Positions 1 through 7,289 of a stretch of 9,942 bases of DNA are shown here, one piece after another. This DNA comes from Bacteroidota bacterium (GTDB lineage Bacteria; Bacteroidota; Bacteroidia; Chitinophagales; Chitinophagaceae). The notes beneath the pieces were generated by a model. It worked only from the letters and a program-made list of their open reading frames with translations, searched no databases and was not told the origin of the DNA. Position numbers and translations under genes: made by a program. The stretch covers positions 1 through 9,942 of the forward strand of contig JAFAAT010000157.1 of assembly GCA_023426425.1 (NCBI GenBank), written 5' to 3'. Each line of letters opens with the position of its first letter. Positions within the stretch are counted from its first letter, which is position 1.

Positions 1-1
1 G

Positions 2-1480
2 GGTAAACATGTAATCATTCAAAGACCTGCTGCCGGCAGCGACTGGTACATCAATGGCTATGTGATCGATGAAAAGACCGGTGAAAAGGTCAGCAATGCT
101 AGCGTGTATGAACCACAACACCTGGTAGCATCTCTCACCAACGACGCCGGATACTTCAGCCTGAAGCTGAAAAGCAAACAGCCGGCCACCGCTATAAGAA
201 TCAGCAAGCTATCCTATAACGATACGTCAGTGGCTGTTAAACCAGGAGTCAGCCAGGTACTTACCATCAATCTGTCTGTCAGGGACTATGAGCTTGACTC
301 AATAGTTGTTTCCCCGAAGAAGCGAATTGAAGAGACCTGGATAGGTCGCTTGTTTATCTCCTCCCGGCAAAGACTGCAGACTATAAACCTCGGTAAGTTC
401 TTGGTCGATAAGCCCTACCAGGTTTCGCTCACTCCCGGTATTGGTACCCATGGCAAAATGGCCGGACAGGTAGAAAACAACTTCTCAGTCAATGTGCTTG
501 GAGGCTATACCGCTGCTGTCAATGGCGTGGAGCTGGGCGGCTTGTTTAACATTGTCAGAAAGGACATGCAGTATCTACAGCTTGCTGGGTTGTTTAATAT
601 TGTGGGAGGAAAAGTAAACGGCGTCCAGGGCGCAGGTCTTTTCAACCAGGTCATGGATTCAGTGACAGGTGTGCAACTTGCAGGCCTGGTCAATCTTGCA
701 GGTACTGACGTAACTGGAGTACAAGTGGCGGGCATCTACAATCATACGCCAGCAAAAACGCAGCAGGTTCAGGTGGCAGGTGTGGCAAACTACGCTGGTG
801 ATAAGGCAGAAGGCGTACAGGTAGCAGGTGTTGCGAACCTGGCCAGAAAAGGCCTGAAAGGCACCATGGTAGCCGGAGTGGTAAATGTCAGCGACAGTCT
901 GATGGAGGGCGTACAGGTAAGCGGGGTATTCAATTTTGCCCGGAACCTCAAAGGTGTGCAGGTTGGACTGGTGAATATTTCCGACAGCTCCAGTGGCTAT
1001 AGTATTGGCCTGATCAACTATGTGCGCCATGGTTATCAAAAGTTCACTGTGCATTCCAATGAGGTGATGCAGCTTAACGCCTCTTTCAAGACCGGTACTA
1101 ATAAGCTATACACCATTCTGACTGGCGGCTTCAATCCCAATGGTCATAGCAGGGTAGCATCTTTCGGATATGGCCTGGGACGGGAACTGAAGCTGTCCCG
1201 GACTGTATCTCTCAATCCTGAAGCCACCGCTCAGCATCTTTACCTTGGTGATTGGGATCATTTGAATCTGCTCAGCAGACTGGGTGTCAGTGTACACTTG
1301 CAACTACATAAATTCATAGCTATCTACGGCGGACCGGCATACTCTGTCTACTACTCCAGTCAGTCCATTTACAAGCCCGGCTTCAAAACCGATGTGGCTA
1401 TTTCAGGATTCGGTTCCACTGGTTTTGATAATCGCACCACAGGCTGGCTCGGCTGGAGCGTTGGTGTAAGCTTCTTCTAA
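2..1480 (+). CDS. Partial outer-membrane protein: carboxypeptidase-like regulatory domain plus LA_2272-type surface repeats
   Basis: The reading frame is open to the left edge, so the true start lies outside the window. The GTG at 62 is in frame but would cut the first strand of the regulatory domain (W-Y-I-N-G-Y-V-I-D), so I reject it as the start. Of 492 visible residues, about 16-95 form a carboxypeptidase-D regulatory-like Ig fold (GYVIDEKTGE, then NDAGYFSL), a domain common in Bacteroidota outer-membrane proteins. The preceding VIIQRP resembles the end of an STN (secretin/TonB N-terminal) domain, which I infer lies upstream. Eleven short repeats of the form G-V-Q-V-A-G-x-x-N follow, like the LA_2272 surface repeats. 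The last ~140 residues are rich in alternating aromatic/glycine strands and end in Ser-Phe-Phe, as expected for a beta-barrel end. The protein is probably in the outer membrane and its function is unknown. It precedes a TonB-dependent receptor on the same strand, 315 bp away. Confidence 0.85.
   Translation, partial: GKHVIIQRPAAGSDWYINGYVIDEKTGEKVSNASVYEPQHLVASLTNDAGYFSLKLKSKQPATAIRISKLSYNDTSVAVKPGVSQVLTINLSVRDYELDSIVVSPKKRIEETWIGRLFISSRQRLQTINLGKFLVDKPYQVSLTPGIGTHGKMAGQVENNFSVNVLGGYTAAVNGVELGGLFNIVRKDMQYLQLAGLFNIVGGKVNGVQGAGLFNQVMDSVTGVQLAGLVNLAGTDVTGVQVAGIYNHTPAKTQQVQVAGVANYAGDKAEGVQVAGVANLARKGLKGTMVAGVVNVSDSLMEGVQVSGVFNFARNLKGVQVGLVNISDSSSGYSIGLINYVRHGYQKFTVHSNEVMQLNASFKTGTNKLYTILTGGFNPNGHSRVASFGYGLGRELKLSRTVSLNPEATAQHLYLGDWDHLNLLSRLGVSVHLQLHKFIAIYGGPAYSVYYSSQSIYKPGFKTDVAISGFGSTGFDNRTTGWLGWSVGVSFF
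521..1018 (+). repeat. Coding tandem repeat: eleven G-V-Q-V-A-G-x-x-N units
   Basis: Ten close copies of a nine-to-ten-residue motif and one weaker last copy (SIGLIN) recur about every 14-22 residues. Examples are NGVELGGLFN, TGVQLAGLVN, TGVQVAGIYN, EGVQVAGVAN and EGVQVSGVFN. The codons differ between copies, so this is an old, selected protein repeat rather than a recent DNA-level expansion. The linkers vary in length and carry charged residues. This pattern is known from surface repeat proteins of the LA_2272 kind and suggests a stacked beta structure. Confidence 0.8.
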
Positions 1481-1795
1481 CCCTTCCCTCTGTCCCCCCT
1501 TTGTTTCGGATTTTCGGTATTACGTATTCGCATTTCCTAAAGTAGGACTCGCCAAGAGATGTTTGAAACATTCTCTGTTTTGAAATTGTTTCGGATTTCG
1601 AGATTCGAATTTCGAATTTCCACCCTCATCCGGGGCATTCACTAAATAACGATGTCCAGGCCATAGTAACCCGGGATCTCGGCGGTATGCTCCTGTGGCC
1701 CTTCGCGCGCCACACTACGTCTCAAAAAAACTTTTCCGCCCTATAGGGGTAAAACCATTTCCCGTTGTCTTCTATTCAAATCAGAAACCAGAACA
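1481..1795. other. Intergenic gap with short TTCGAA-type repeats
   Basis: There is no gene here. TTGTTTCGGATTT occurs twice (1501-1513 and 1586-1598). The second copy runs into overlapping ATTTCGA-type units (1591-1620) that are nearly self-complementary. A small dyad, ATGTTT-G-AAACAT, lies at 1559-1571. I found no convincing Bacteroidota promoter (TTG ... TAnnTTTG) just ahead of the receptor gene, nor a strong terminator after the first gene. Whether the two flanking genes are co-transcribed is therefore open. Confidence 0.5.
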
Positions 1796-4201
1796 ATGAA
1801 ATTTTCCAGATTAATCCTGCTGCTTTCGGCAATCTTCCTCACAACAGTTTACGCTCATGCACAGCAGCAACCATCATCAACTAAGACGACTCCCTCCCTT
1901 ACCCAGATTATACGAGGTATCGTAACCGATGCTGAATCTAAACAGCCATTGGCAGGCGTGATAGTAGTGCTGCACGGTAACACTGAAATAAATACTACCA
2001 CAGATACAGAAGGCCGCTTTCTGCTTCAAAATGTACCTGTAGGCAGACAATCTGTTCAATTCGACCTGCTGGGCTTCGAAACCTACACAGCATCTGAAGT
2101 GCAGATTATCACAGGGAAAGAGCTGGAACTGAACATTGCGATGAGAGAAAGCCTTACCCAACTAAATGAAGTAGTCGTTAGTGCAGGTAAGGACAGAGTT
2201 CGGCCACTCAACGAGTTTGCCACTATCAGTGCCCGGTCGTTTCCTGTGGAAGAAACCAGAAGGTATGCGGCCTCCTTCGCCGACCCCGCCAGGATGGTGC
2301 AGAACTTTCCGGGCGTCTCCAACAGCGGCGATATGGACAACAGTATTGTTGTGAGGGGAAACTCTCCCAAAGGTGTGCTTTGGAGGCTGGAAGGCATCGA
2401 GATCCCTAATCCGAATCACTTTAGCGGACTAGGGGCCACCGGCGGAGCCGTAAGCATGTTGAACGCGAATGTGCTTGCCTCCTCAGATTTTTACACAGGC
2501 GCCTTTCCTGCCGATGTAGGCAATGCACTGGCAGGAGCTTTCGACCTGAACTTCCGGAATGGCAGTACAGAACGTCGCGAGCACACCGTCCAGGTGGGGG
2601 CATTGGGTGTGGAGCTTGCAACGGAAGGACCTTTCAGAAAAGGAGGTAAGTCTTCCTACCTGATCAACTACCGCTATTCAACTCTGGCACTGCTGGGACG
2701 TTTTCTTGAGTTTGGCTCTATGGTTCCGGACTACCAGGACGCTGCCATCAAACTGAACTTCCCCACAGAGAAAGCCGGTACTTTTTCCATCTTCGGCATG
2801 GGCGGATACAACAATGCGAGTAAAACTGCCGTGGCAGACAGCCTGGAATGGGATGATGAGGAGCCAAACAATGGATTTTCCAACAGAAATATGATGGGAG
2901 TGGCCGGTATCAGCCACCAGTATTTCCTCACAAAGAACAGTTACCTGCGCACTGTTGTGTCTGCATCATATGACAAAGGAATAGAAGATGCAGATACACT
3001 GAACCCGGCAAAGGACTATGAAAAGGTTCCGGTTGTCAACACATCATCTTTCAACTCCGCACTGCGTGCCACGATGATGTACAACCACAAACTGGATGCA
3101 AGAAACAGCTTCCGTGCAGGAGTCATTGCACAGCACCTGAGCTACAATATGGACTACAACTACTACCACAGTGGAGAGGAGCAATGGAAGAATCTCCTGA
3201 CGGGAAATGGAAGTACACAGCTATACCAGGCTTATGCACAGTGGAAGAAGAGAATGAATGAAAAGTTGACTGTGACCGGCGGCGTGCACGGCTCTTACCT
3301 CGCCCTCAACGGAAAATATAGCATAGAACCCCGTGCCGCAGCCAGCTATGAGGTGGGCAGACAGAAATACACCCTGGCGGCAGGACTGCACAGCAAGCCG
3401 GAACATATATCCACCTACCTGTTTCAGAATAAAGCACAGGGAGTGGAAGCAACCTATCCCAACAAGAACCTCGATTTGCAAAAAGCCCTGCACATTGTAG
3501 GTGGCTACGAGACAAGGCTGCCCTGGAGCATGAGGTTGAAAGCAGAATTGTATTATCAGCATCTAAATGATGTGCCTGTAGAGATGGACAGTACCAGCGG
3601 TTTCTCTATGATCAATGCCGAGAACATCTACAGCCTGATGGCTACGAAGCAGGGTATGGCGAGTGTGGGTACTGGTGAGAACTACGGAATAGACCTGAGC
3701 ATCGAAAGACCGTTTACCAATAATTACTACGTGTTGCTGAGCGGCTCCATTTACAAATCGACCTACAAAGATTATATGGGCAAGGAGTATAACACCAGGT
3801 ATAATAGAGGCTACCAGGTGAACCTGATAGGTGGAAAGGAATTTAAGATCAGCGCATCGGGCACCAAAGTGTTCGGATTGAATGGTAAGCTGCTGTATAG
3901 CGGCGGCTTGAGGGAATCTGAAATAGATGTGGAACGATCCATGGCGAACGAGCAAACCGAGATTATTCCAGGTAGCAACTTTACCAAACAGGGCAAAGCT
4001 TATTTCAGGGCAGATATCGGCCTTTACTTCAAGGTAAACAGGACGAGGGCCACGCATAGCATTCATTTCGAGGCACAGAATGTGACCAACAACCAGAACT
4101 ACTACTTCTCCTATTTCGACACCAGGGCGGGCAAGGTGAAGGAAGTATATCAGCTTGGCTTCCTGCCCAACATCAGTTACAGGTTAGACTTTCATTATTA
4201 A
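1796..4201 (+). CDS. TonB-dependent outer-membrane receptor with carboxypeptidase-like regulatory domain
   Basis: This is a complete 801-residue receptor for energised uptake of a ligand across the outer membrane, driven by TonB/ExbBD. Residues 1-22 are a signal peptide (hydrophobic LILLLSAIFL, cleavage after AHA). Residues about 38-116 are a carboxypeptidase-D regulatory-like domain (GIVTDAESKQPLAGV, then DTEGRF). LNEVVVSA at 123-130 is the conserved junction found in Bacteroidota receptors. Residues about 140-255 are the plug (VVRGNSPKGV, LEGIEIPNPNHF, AGAFDLNFRNG). Residues about 260-801 are the barrel, ending in the aromatic Tyr typical of outer-membrane insertion. It is shorter than SusC proteins (about 1000 residues) and no susD follows, so a SusCD glycan transporter is unlikely. 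The ligand cannot be read from the sequence. The ATG at 1796 is chosen because it gives an intact signal peptide. The gene ends just before a strong hairpin. Confidence 0.93.
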   Translation: MKFSRLILLLSAIFLTTVYAHAQQQPSSTKTTPSLTQIIRGIVTDAESKQPLAGVIVVLHGNTEINTTTDTEGRFLLQNVPVGRQSVQFDLLGFETYTASEVQIITGKELELNIAMRESLTQLNEVVVSAGKDRVRPLNEFATISARSFPVEETRRYAASFADPARMVQNFPGVSNSGDMDNSIVVRGNSPKGVLWRLEGIEIPNPNHFSGLGATGGAVSMLNANVLASSDFYTGAFPADVGNALAGAFDLNFRNGSTERREHTVQVGALGVELATEGPFRKGGKSSYLINYRYSTLALLGRFLEFGSMVPDYQDAAIKLNFPTEKAGTFSIFGMGGYNNASKTAVADSLEWDDEEPNNGFSNRNMMGVAGISHQYFLTKNSYLRTVVSASYDKGIEDADTLNPAKDYEKVPVVNTSSFNSALRATMMYNHKLDARNSFRAGVIAQHLSYNMDYNYYHSGEEQWKNLLTGNGSTQLYQAYAQWKKRMNEKLTVTGGVHGSYLALNGKYSIEPRAAASYEVGRQKYTLAAGLHSKPEHISTYLFQNKAQGVEATYPNKNLDLQKALHIVGGYETRLPWSMRLKAELYYQHLNDVPVEMDSTSGFSMINAENIYSLMATKQGMASVGTGENYGIDLSIERPFTNNYYVLLSGSIYKSTYKDYMGKEYNTRYNRGYQVNLIGGKEFKISASGTKVFGLNGKLLYSGGLRESEIDVERSMANEQTEIIPGSNFTKQGKAYFRADIGLYFKVNRTRATHSIHFEAQNVTNNQNYYFSYFDTRAGKVKEVYQLGFLPNISYRLDFHY

Positions 4202-4256
4202 ATGGCATCGGTTCGCCGGAAGAAACCCCCGATCCGGTTCGTGTAAGCATGGTTTA

Positions 4257-4287
4257 ATAGCCCCCGGTGTTTTAGCCCGGGGGCTAT
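4257..4287 (+). terminator. Hairpin terminator after the TonB-dependent receptor
   Basis: There is a perfect 11-bp stem: ATAGCCCCCGG at 4257-4267 pairs with CCGGGGGCTAT at 4277-4287 around a 9-base loop. It begins 55 bases after the receptor stop codon. A long T-tract does not follow, which is common for Bacteroidota terminators. The symmetric stem could also stop transcription arriving from the right. Confidence 0.8.
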
Positions 4288-4429
4288 ATGATTCATTCAC
4301 CTGACTCACCTTGCGCAAGGTGGCTGGGAGCCGCTACAGGAGCGGAAACTAATCTTAAAAAAGGCCTTCCCGGAACACCAAAATGGCCGAAAATGAGCAT
4401 TATAGAAAAAACAATTTGAAAATATGTCG

Positions 4430-4505
4430 CTCATCAGGGCTTATCAGGGAGTAATCAGGGAGTAATCAAGACATAATCAGGTAGGTAGCAGGAAGGTAGC
4501 AGCAA
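4430..4505. repeat. Short tandem array with about 11-bp period (ATCAGGG, then GGTAGCAGG)
   Basis: ATCAG or ATCAA begins at 4433, 4443, 4454, 4465 and 4476, so the steps are 10, 11, 11 and 11 bp. The array continues as two 11-bp units of AGGTAGCAGG-A/C at 4483 and 4494. The period is close to one helical turn, so all copies face one side of the DNA. Such phasing can arise by slippage or serve as stacked protein-binding sites. Nothing here decides between these. Confidence 0.75.
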
Positions 4506-4813
4506 AGAAGCAATGTGAAAACGATTGATAATCAATGGAAGTCTGAAAGCGCCAATTACCGGCCGCTATATATTTTGATGTAACGGTATCTGTGAGAGTG
4601 CAGGGAAATGGCATCAAACGGAGGGGTTTTCCCGTAGAAGGCAGCGGATAGAGCCCAGATGAAGGATTATTTTGCGGGGTGGAAGAATAATTTTTAGAGC
4701 AATATCTGGTGCCGGGTTGTTCACCGAATTGGCCTTTTGTTCCCAGGTTTGTACCTTCAGAAAATGGACGCTGTGTCTAGAAAAATGCTCGAAACATAAA
4801 ACTCCTATTCCTG

Positions 4814-5004
4814 GGTGGGTCAACATGCCAGAACGACAATCGCTGAGAACCCTTGTTCGTGGTAAGGGTAGCGGGTCAACATCCCGGAAAAACAGCTAAT
4901 CCCAGCGTCCTTTACGCTCAAAACAGGTGGGTCAACATGCTGGAATGAAGAATAACCGGCCAGCAAGCAGATTCGAAAAAGGGGGTAGTTAACATGGTCC
5001 AGAA
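4814..5004 (+). mobile_element. Four GGGTCAACAT repeats at 56-57 bp spacing; probable orphan end of an IS21-type element
   Basis: The core GGGTCAACAT starts at 4817, 4873 and 4929. A decayed fourth copy (TAGTTAACAT) starts at 4986. Each is followed by a similar tail (GCCAGAAC, CCCGGAAA, GCTGGAAT, GGTCCAGAAC), and copies 1 and 3 share GGTGGGTCAACATG. The stretches between the cores are not alike, so only spaced sites are conserved. IS21-family elements are known to carry several spaced transposase-binding repeats at each end, and this arrangement fits that. I see no istA or istB gene and no second end, so this would be a solo remnant. The family assignment is an inference. Confidence 0.45.
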
Positions 5005-5207
5005 CGACTGGTCTGGATACAATAAAGCAAAACAATGAAATGAAAACAATCGTATTTATCTTCACAAAAACATTCAAAGGGCATAGCCCAAAAGCCGATC
5101 AATGGAGCAACTACAACAAATATCTCAACTCAACTCAAAAGAAACATTATAGACGTGCGTGAAAAGGCCCGTGCCAAGCCACAGCAGAGTTTAACCTCTG
5201 TGCCAGT

Positions 5208-6719
5208 TTACAAAATGAAAATAGGTTTTACTCCGCTACCTTCTTCGGTTTGGATCTGCAGGTAATACAAGCCGGAATCCAGGCCCTCTATACTCAGAGA
5301 ATTGTCTGGCAGCAAATAAACCTCTCTTACGATACTACCTGTCACCGCGTATAAAACTGCTTTGGCAGTCCCTGAAATACCTTGAATCACTACGCTTGTT
5401 CTCGCAGGATTGGGGTATATATTAAATGTTAATTCCCCTGCCGGAAAGGGATTCTCGATATTGGTCGAAAGCGTAGCCAGCTTCACTAACCAACCGTCTC
5501 TATCACCTAAATCTGTAGAAATATCTCCGTCAGGAAACCCACTGCTTGAGACAAGAATATATGCACTATCTGAAGATTGTAACAACCCGGTAGTTCCGCT
5601 CTCGTAGTCCCAACCTCCGATTGGTCGTTGCCATTCAAGGGTGCCACTATCTGTAAGCTTTATGGCCCAGATATCAGTCGCTCCATGGTGACCTACGACA
5701 TCTCCGTCATTAGACTCAGTTGTGGCTACTATCATGTATCCACCTTCCTTGCTACATGCCACTGCTTCGGCTTCGTCTGTATTGCTGCCGCCGAAACTCT
5801 TCTGCCATTGCAGGTTGCCTGTTTGATCAATCTTGAATATCCAGACGTCCTCTTCGCCACTATTTTGGGAAAGATCTATATCATCAGATTTGCTCCAGCC
5901 TGCTACGACAAAGCCACTGTCACTCGTTTGAACAATTTTTGCTGCTGTCTCGACGCTGCTGCCGCCATAGCTTTTCTGCCACAACAAATTTCCCTGGCCA
6001 TCAATTTTAATAAGCCAGGCGTCTGTTATCCCATAATTAAAATTCCTGTCGCCGTCTGCAGATCCGCTCCACCCGCCAATTAAATAATTTCCGTCGAAGG
6101 TTCTGACGATGGATTCGGCTCCATCGGTCTCAGATCCGCCATAGGTCTTCTCCCATACTATATTCCCAACAGAATCCAGTCGCACAACCCAAATGTCTGC
6201 AACTCCCTTCAAGTGAGATATGTCACCATCCGTGGACGAGGTGTAACCAGCCACTATGTAACCCTTGTCTTCAGTTGGAACCATTCCGTTGCAATACTCT
6301 GTTCCTGAGCCACCATAAGTTTTTTTCCAGACCGAGTCGCCGAGATTGTCAACCTCCATAATCAACCAATCGAAGGGGACGGTCTGTCCAAAACATGTGT
6401 ACCCGCCATTCTGATTCTGAATAATACCTGTAAACTCGTCAAATACGCTGCTACCGTAGTTTTTCTTCCATACTACCCCAGTTGCAAGATCAATTTCGCA
6501 GATCCAGGCGTCACCACCCCCGTGATGACCCGGGACGTCACCGCAGGACGAGCGGGATCCGCCAACCGCAACTACACGTGTGCTATCATAAGTAAAAGCG
6601 CAACCTCGGAATGCATCAAACAAATCACATCCGAAGCTGTGTTCAAAGAGTATCTGTTGAGCATTTGTGTAAAGGCTCACGCAGCATGCTAGGATTAACG
6701 TCAGTAGGACATTTTTCAT
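5208..6719 (-). CDS. T9SS-secreted seven-repeat (beta-propeller-like) protein with C-terminal sorting domain
   Basis: The start is placed at the ATG at 6719, ten codons inside the longest frame, because it begins a clean signal peptide (residues 1-20, cleavage after TNA). This gives 503 residues. Residues 29-420 hold seven units with the pattern W-x-K-x-Y-G-G-S, G-G-Y-x-V-A-G, D-G-D...G-x-x-D-x-W, K-L/I-D, G-N-L. The linking Trp residues are at 84, 131, 189, 247, 305 and 363, exactly 58 apart over the last five. Seven units suggest a seven-bladed propeller. The Asp-rich DGD loops might bind calcium (inference). Residues about 430-503 (FNIYPNPA, then GLDSGLYYLQI) are a type-A T9SS sorting domain, so the protein should cross the outer membrane and be anchored or released. 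The extreme end (GVKPIFIL) lacks the usual double-lysine tail. It is convergent with the TonB-dependent receptor and divergent from the GldM-like gene. Confidence 0.88.
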   Translation of the reverse strand: MKNVLLTLILACCVSLYTNAQQILFEHSFGCDLFDAFRGCAFTYDSTRVVAVGGSRSSCGDVPGHHGGGDAWICEIDLATGVVWKKNYGSSVFDEFTGIIQNQNGGYTCFGQTVPFDWLIMEVDNLGDSVWKKTYGGSGTEYCNGMVPTEDKGYIVAGYTSSTDGDISHLKGVADIWVVRLDSVGNIVWEKTYGGSETDGAESIVRTFDGNYLIGGWSGSADGDRNFNYGITDAWLIKIDGQGNLLWQKSYGGSSVETAAKIVQTSDSGFVVAGWSKSDDIDLSQNSGEEDVWIFKIDQTGNLQWQKSFGGSNTDEAEAVACSKEGGYMIVATTESNDGDVVGHHGATDIWAIKLTDSGTLEWQRPIGGWDYESGTTGLLQSSDSAYILVSSSGFPDGDISTDLGDRDGWLVKLATLSTNIENPFPAGELTFNIYPNPARTSVVIQGISGTAKAVLYAVTGSIVREVYLLPDNSLSIEGLDSGLYYLQIQTEEGSGVKPIFIL

Positions 6720-6879
6720 ACTGGATGATTTTATTGAAATTAAAAACAATTATGGGAGTAGCCAAACTATGTGTGTCAATGGAGTGTAAACTCAGTATAC
6801 GGGCGCTTTAGTCCCTCGATGCCATTCGGAAAATTCTTGTTTTTCCAGCGTTGCACCACAGAGACTGCTAAAGAAGTAC

Positions 6880-6934
6880 TTGCGACATCTAGCCGTCCGA
6901 CCTTCTCTGTCGCAACCTATAGAATGGAAGGTCG
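6880..6934. other. Two interleaved perfect 8-bp inverted repeats (pseudoknot-like)
   Basis: Stem 1 is TTGCGACA at 6880-6887 with TGTCGCAA at 6908-6915. Stem 2 is CGACCTTC at 6898-6905 with GAAGGTCG at 6927-6934. The left arm of stem 2 lies inside the loop of stem 1 and its right arm lies outside. As RNA this is an H-type pseudoknot with connecting segments of 10, 2 and 11 bases. As DNA the same layout occurs at some recombinase or replication-protein sites. It lies in the gap between divergent genes and no convincing reading frame covers it. Confidence 0.55.
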
Positions 6935-6974
6935 CTCTTCTGGCGAAAATTTCCGTCGTGTTCTTGGCATATAT

Positions 6975-7040
6975 CCCCTAATTTAAAGTGACAAAACTGT
7001 CGTAGCAATTTTGTCCAGCTCATTAGGGGCTAAGACATTG
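6975..7040 (+). repeat. Dispersed repeat copy A, with nested palindrome
   Basis: Outer arms CCCCTAAT (6975-6982) and ATTAGGGG (7022-7029) are perfect complements. Inside them GACAAAA (6990-6996) pairs with TTTTGTC (7009-7015). The segment 6987-7040 aligns without gaps to copy B (7236-7289). The segment 7009-7039 matches copy C on the reverse strand at 30 of 31 positions. The conserved core is GGGGCTAAGACATT. Its identity is unknown; an insertion-sequence end, a MITE or a recombination site are all possible. Confidence 0.65.
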
Positions 7041-7235
7041 TTACGTCATGCCTTTCTTGTCGAGCACAGGAATATTTATTATCAAAGTTAAACAAAGGGG
7101 TTGCTTTTACTACTGTGGGTTACCTGATTAATTTGTACTGTAAAGATGGGATTTGGATATTTCAACCTTTTCGCGACAAGTCCGATCTTTGATGCGTCGA
7201 ATGAACAATCGTATTGTTCAGGATACCGAATCTAC

Positions 7236-7289
7236 AGTGACAAAACTGTTTTAGCCGTTTTGTCAAATCAGCAAGGTGCTAAGACAGCT
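7236..7289 (+). repeat. Dispersed repeat copy B
   Basis: It has the same length and register as copy A, sharing AGTGACAAAACTGT, TAGC, TTTTGTC and GCTAAGACA. It contains a perfect 8-bp hairpin, GACAAAAC (7239-7246) with GTTTTGTC (7257-7264), around a 10-base loop. Its 3' part, GCTAAGACAGCT, extended to 7295, matches copy E at 16 of 18 positions. It lies upstream of the preferred start of the GldM-like gene, so it is probably not coding although an in-frame extension runs through it. Confidence 0.6.

Larger units (their letters stand above)
4288..5207. other. Gene-free region between convergent genes
   Basis: No reading frame here looks like a real gene. Candidates of 70-85 codons on either strand have no recognisable motif, overlap the repeat arrays and lack ribosome-binding sites. 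The region contains an 11-bp-phased tandem array and an array of four spaced repeats, both listed separately. It also has a short CCGCT/AGCGG hairpin near 4333-4347 and a 40-codon frame at 5040-5162 (starting MKTIVFIF) immediately after the last spaced repeat. That frame resembles nothing I know and may be an insertion-sequence remnant. CAGAG/CTCTG at 5185-5200 is a weak hairpin just beyond the stop of the reverse-strand gene. Confidence 0.6.

Noticed and set aside
62..64. GTG as the start codon of the first gene
   Set aside because: The frame continues upstream to the window edge, and this codon lies inside the first strand of the regulatory domain, so it cannot be the natural start.
1796..4201. 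SusC-type glycan transporter
   Set aside because: The protein is about 200 residues shorter than SusC and no susD-like gene follows.
4672..4899. 75-codon frame crossing the GGGTCAACAT repeats
   Set aside because: It overlaps two of the spaced repeats and has no domain; the repeats explain the sequence better.
4430..5004. CRISPR array
   Set aside because: The repeats are too short (about 10 bp) in the first array and too degenerate in the second, with only four units and no cas genes.
5040..5162. 40-codon frame starting MKTIVFIFTK
   Set aside because: It has no ribosome-binding site, no known motif, and sits next to insertion-sequence-like repeats. It may be a remnant but I cannot support a gene.
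6720..6749. Ten-codon N-terminal extension of the T9SS cargo gene
   Set aside because: It would place charged and polar residues ahead of a perfect signal peptide that begins at the ATG at 6719.
6975..7040. Canonical integron attC site
   Set aside because: The outer arms (CCCCTAAT/ATTAGGGG) do not match the RYYYAAC/GTTRRRY boxes, there is no integrase gene, and gene orientations are mixed. Only the general shape is similar.
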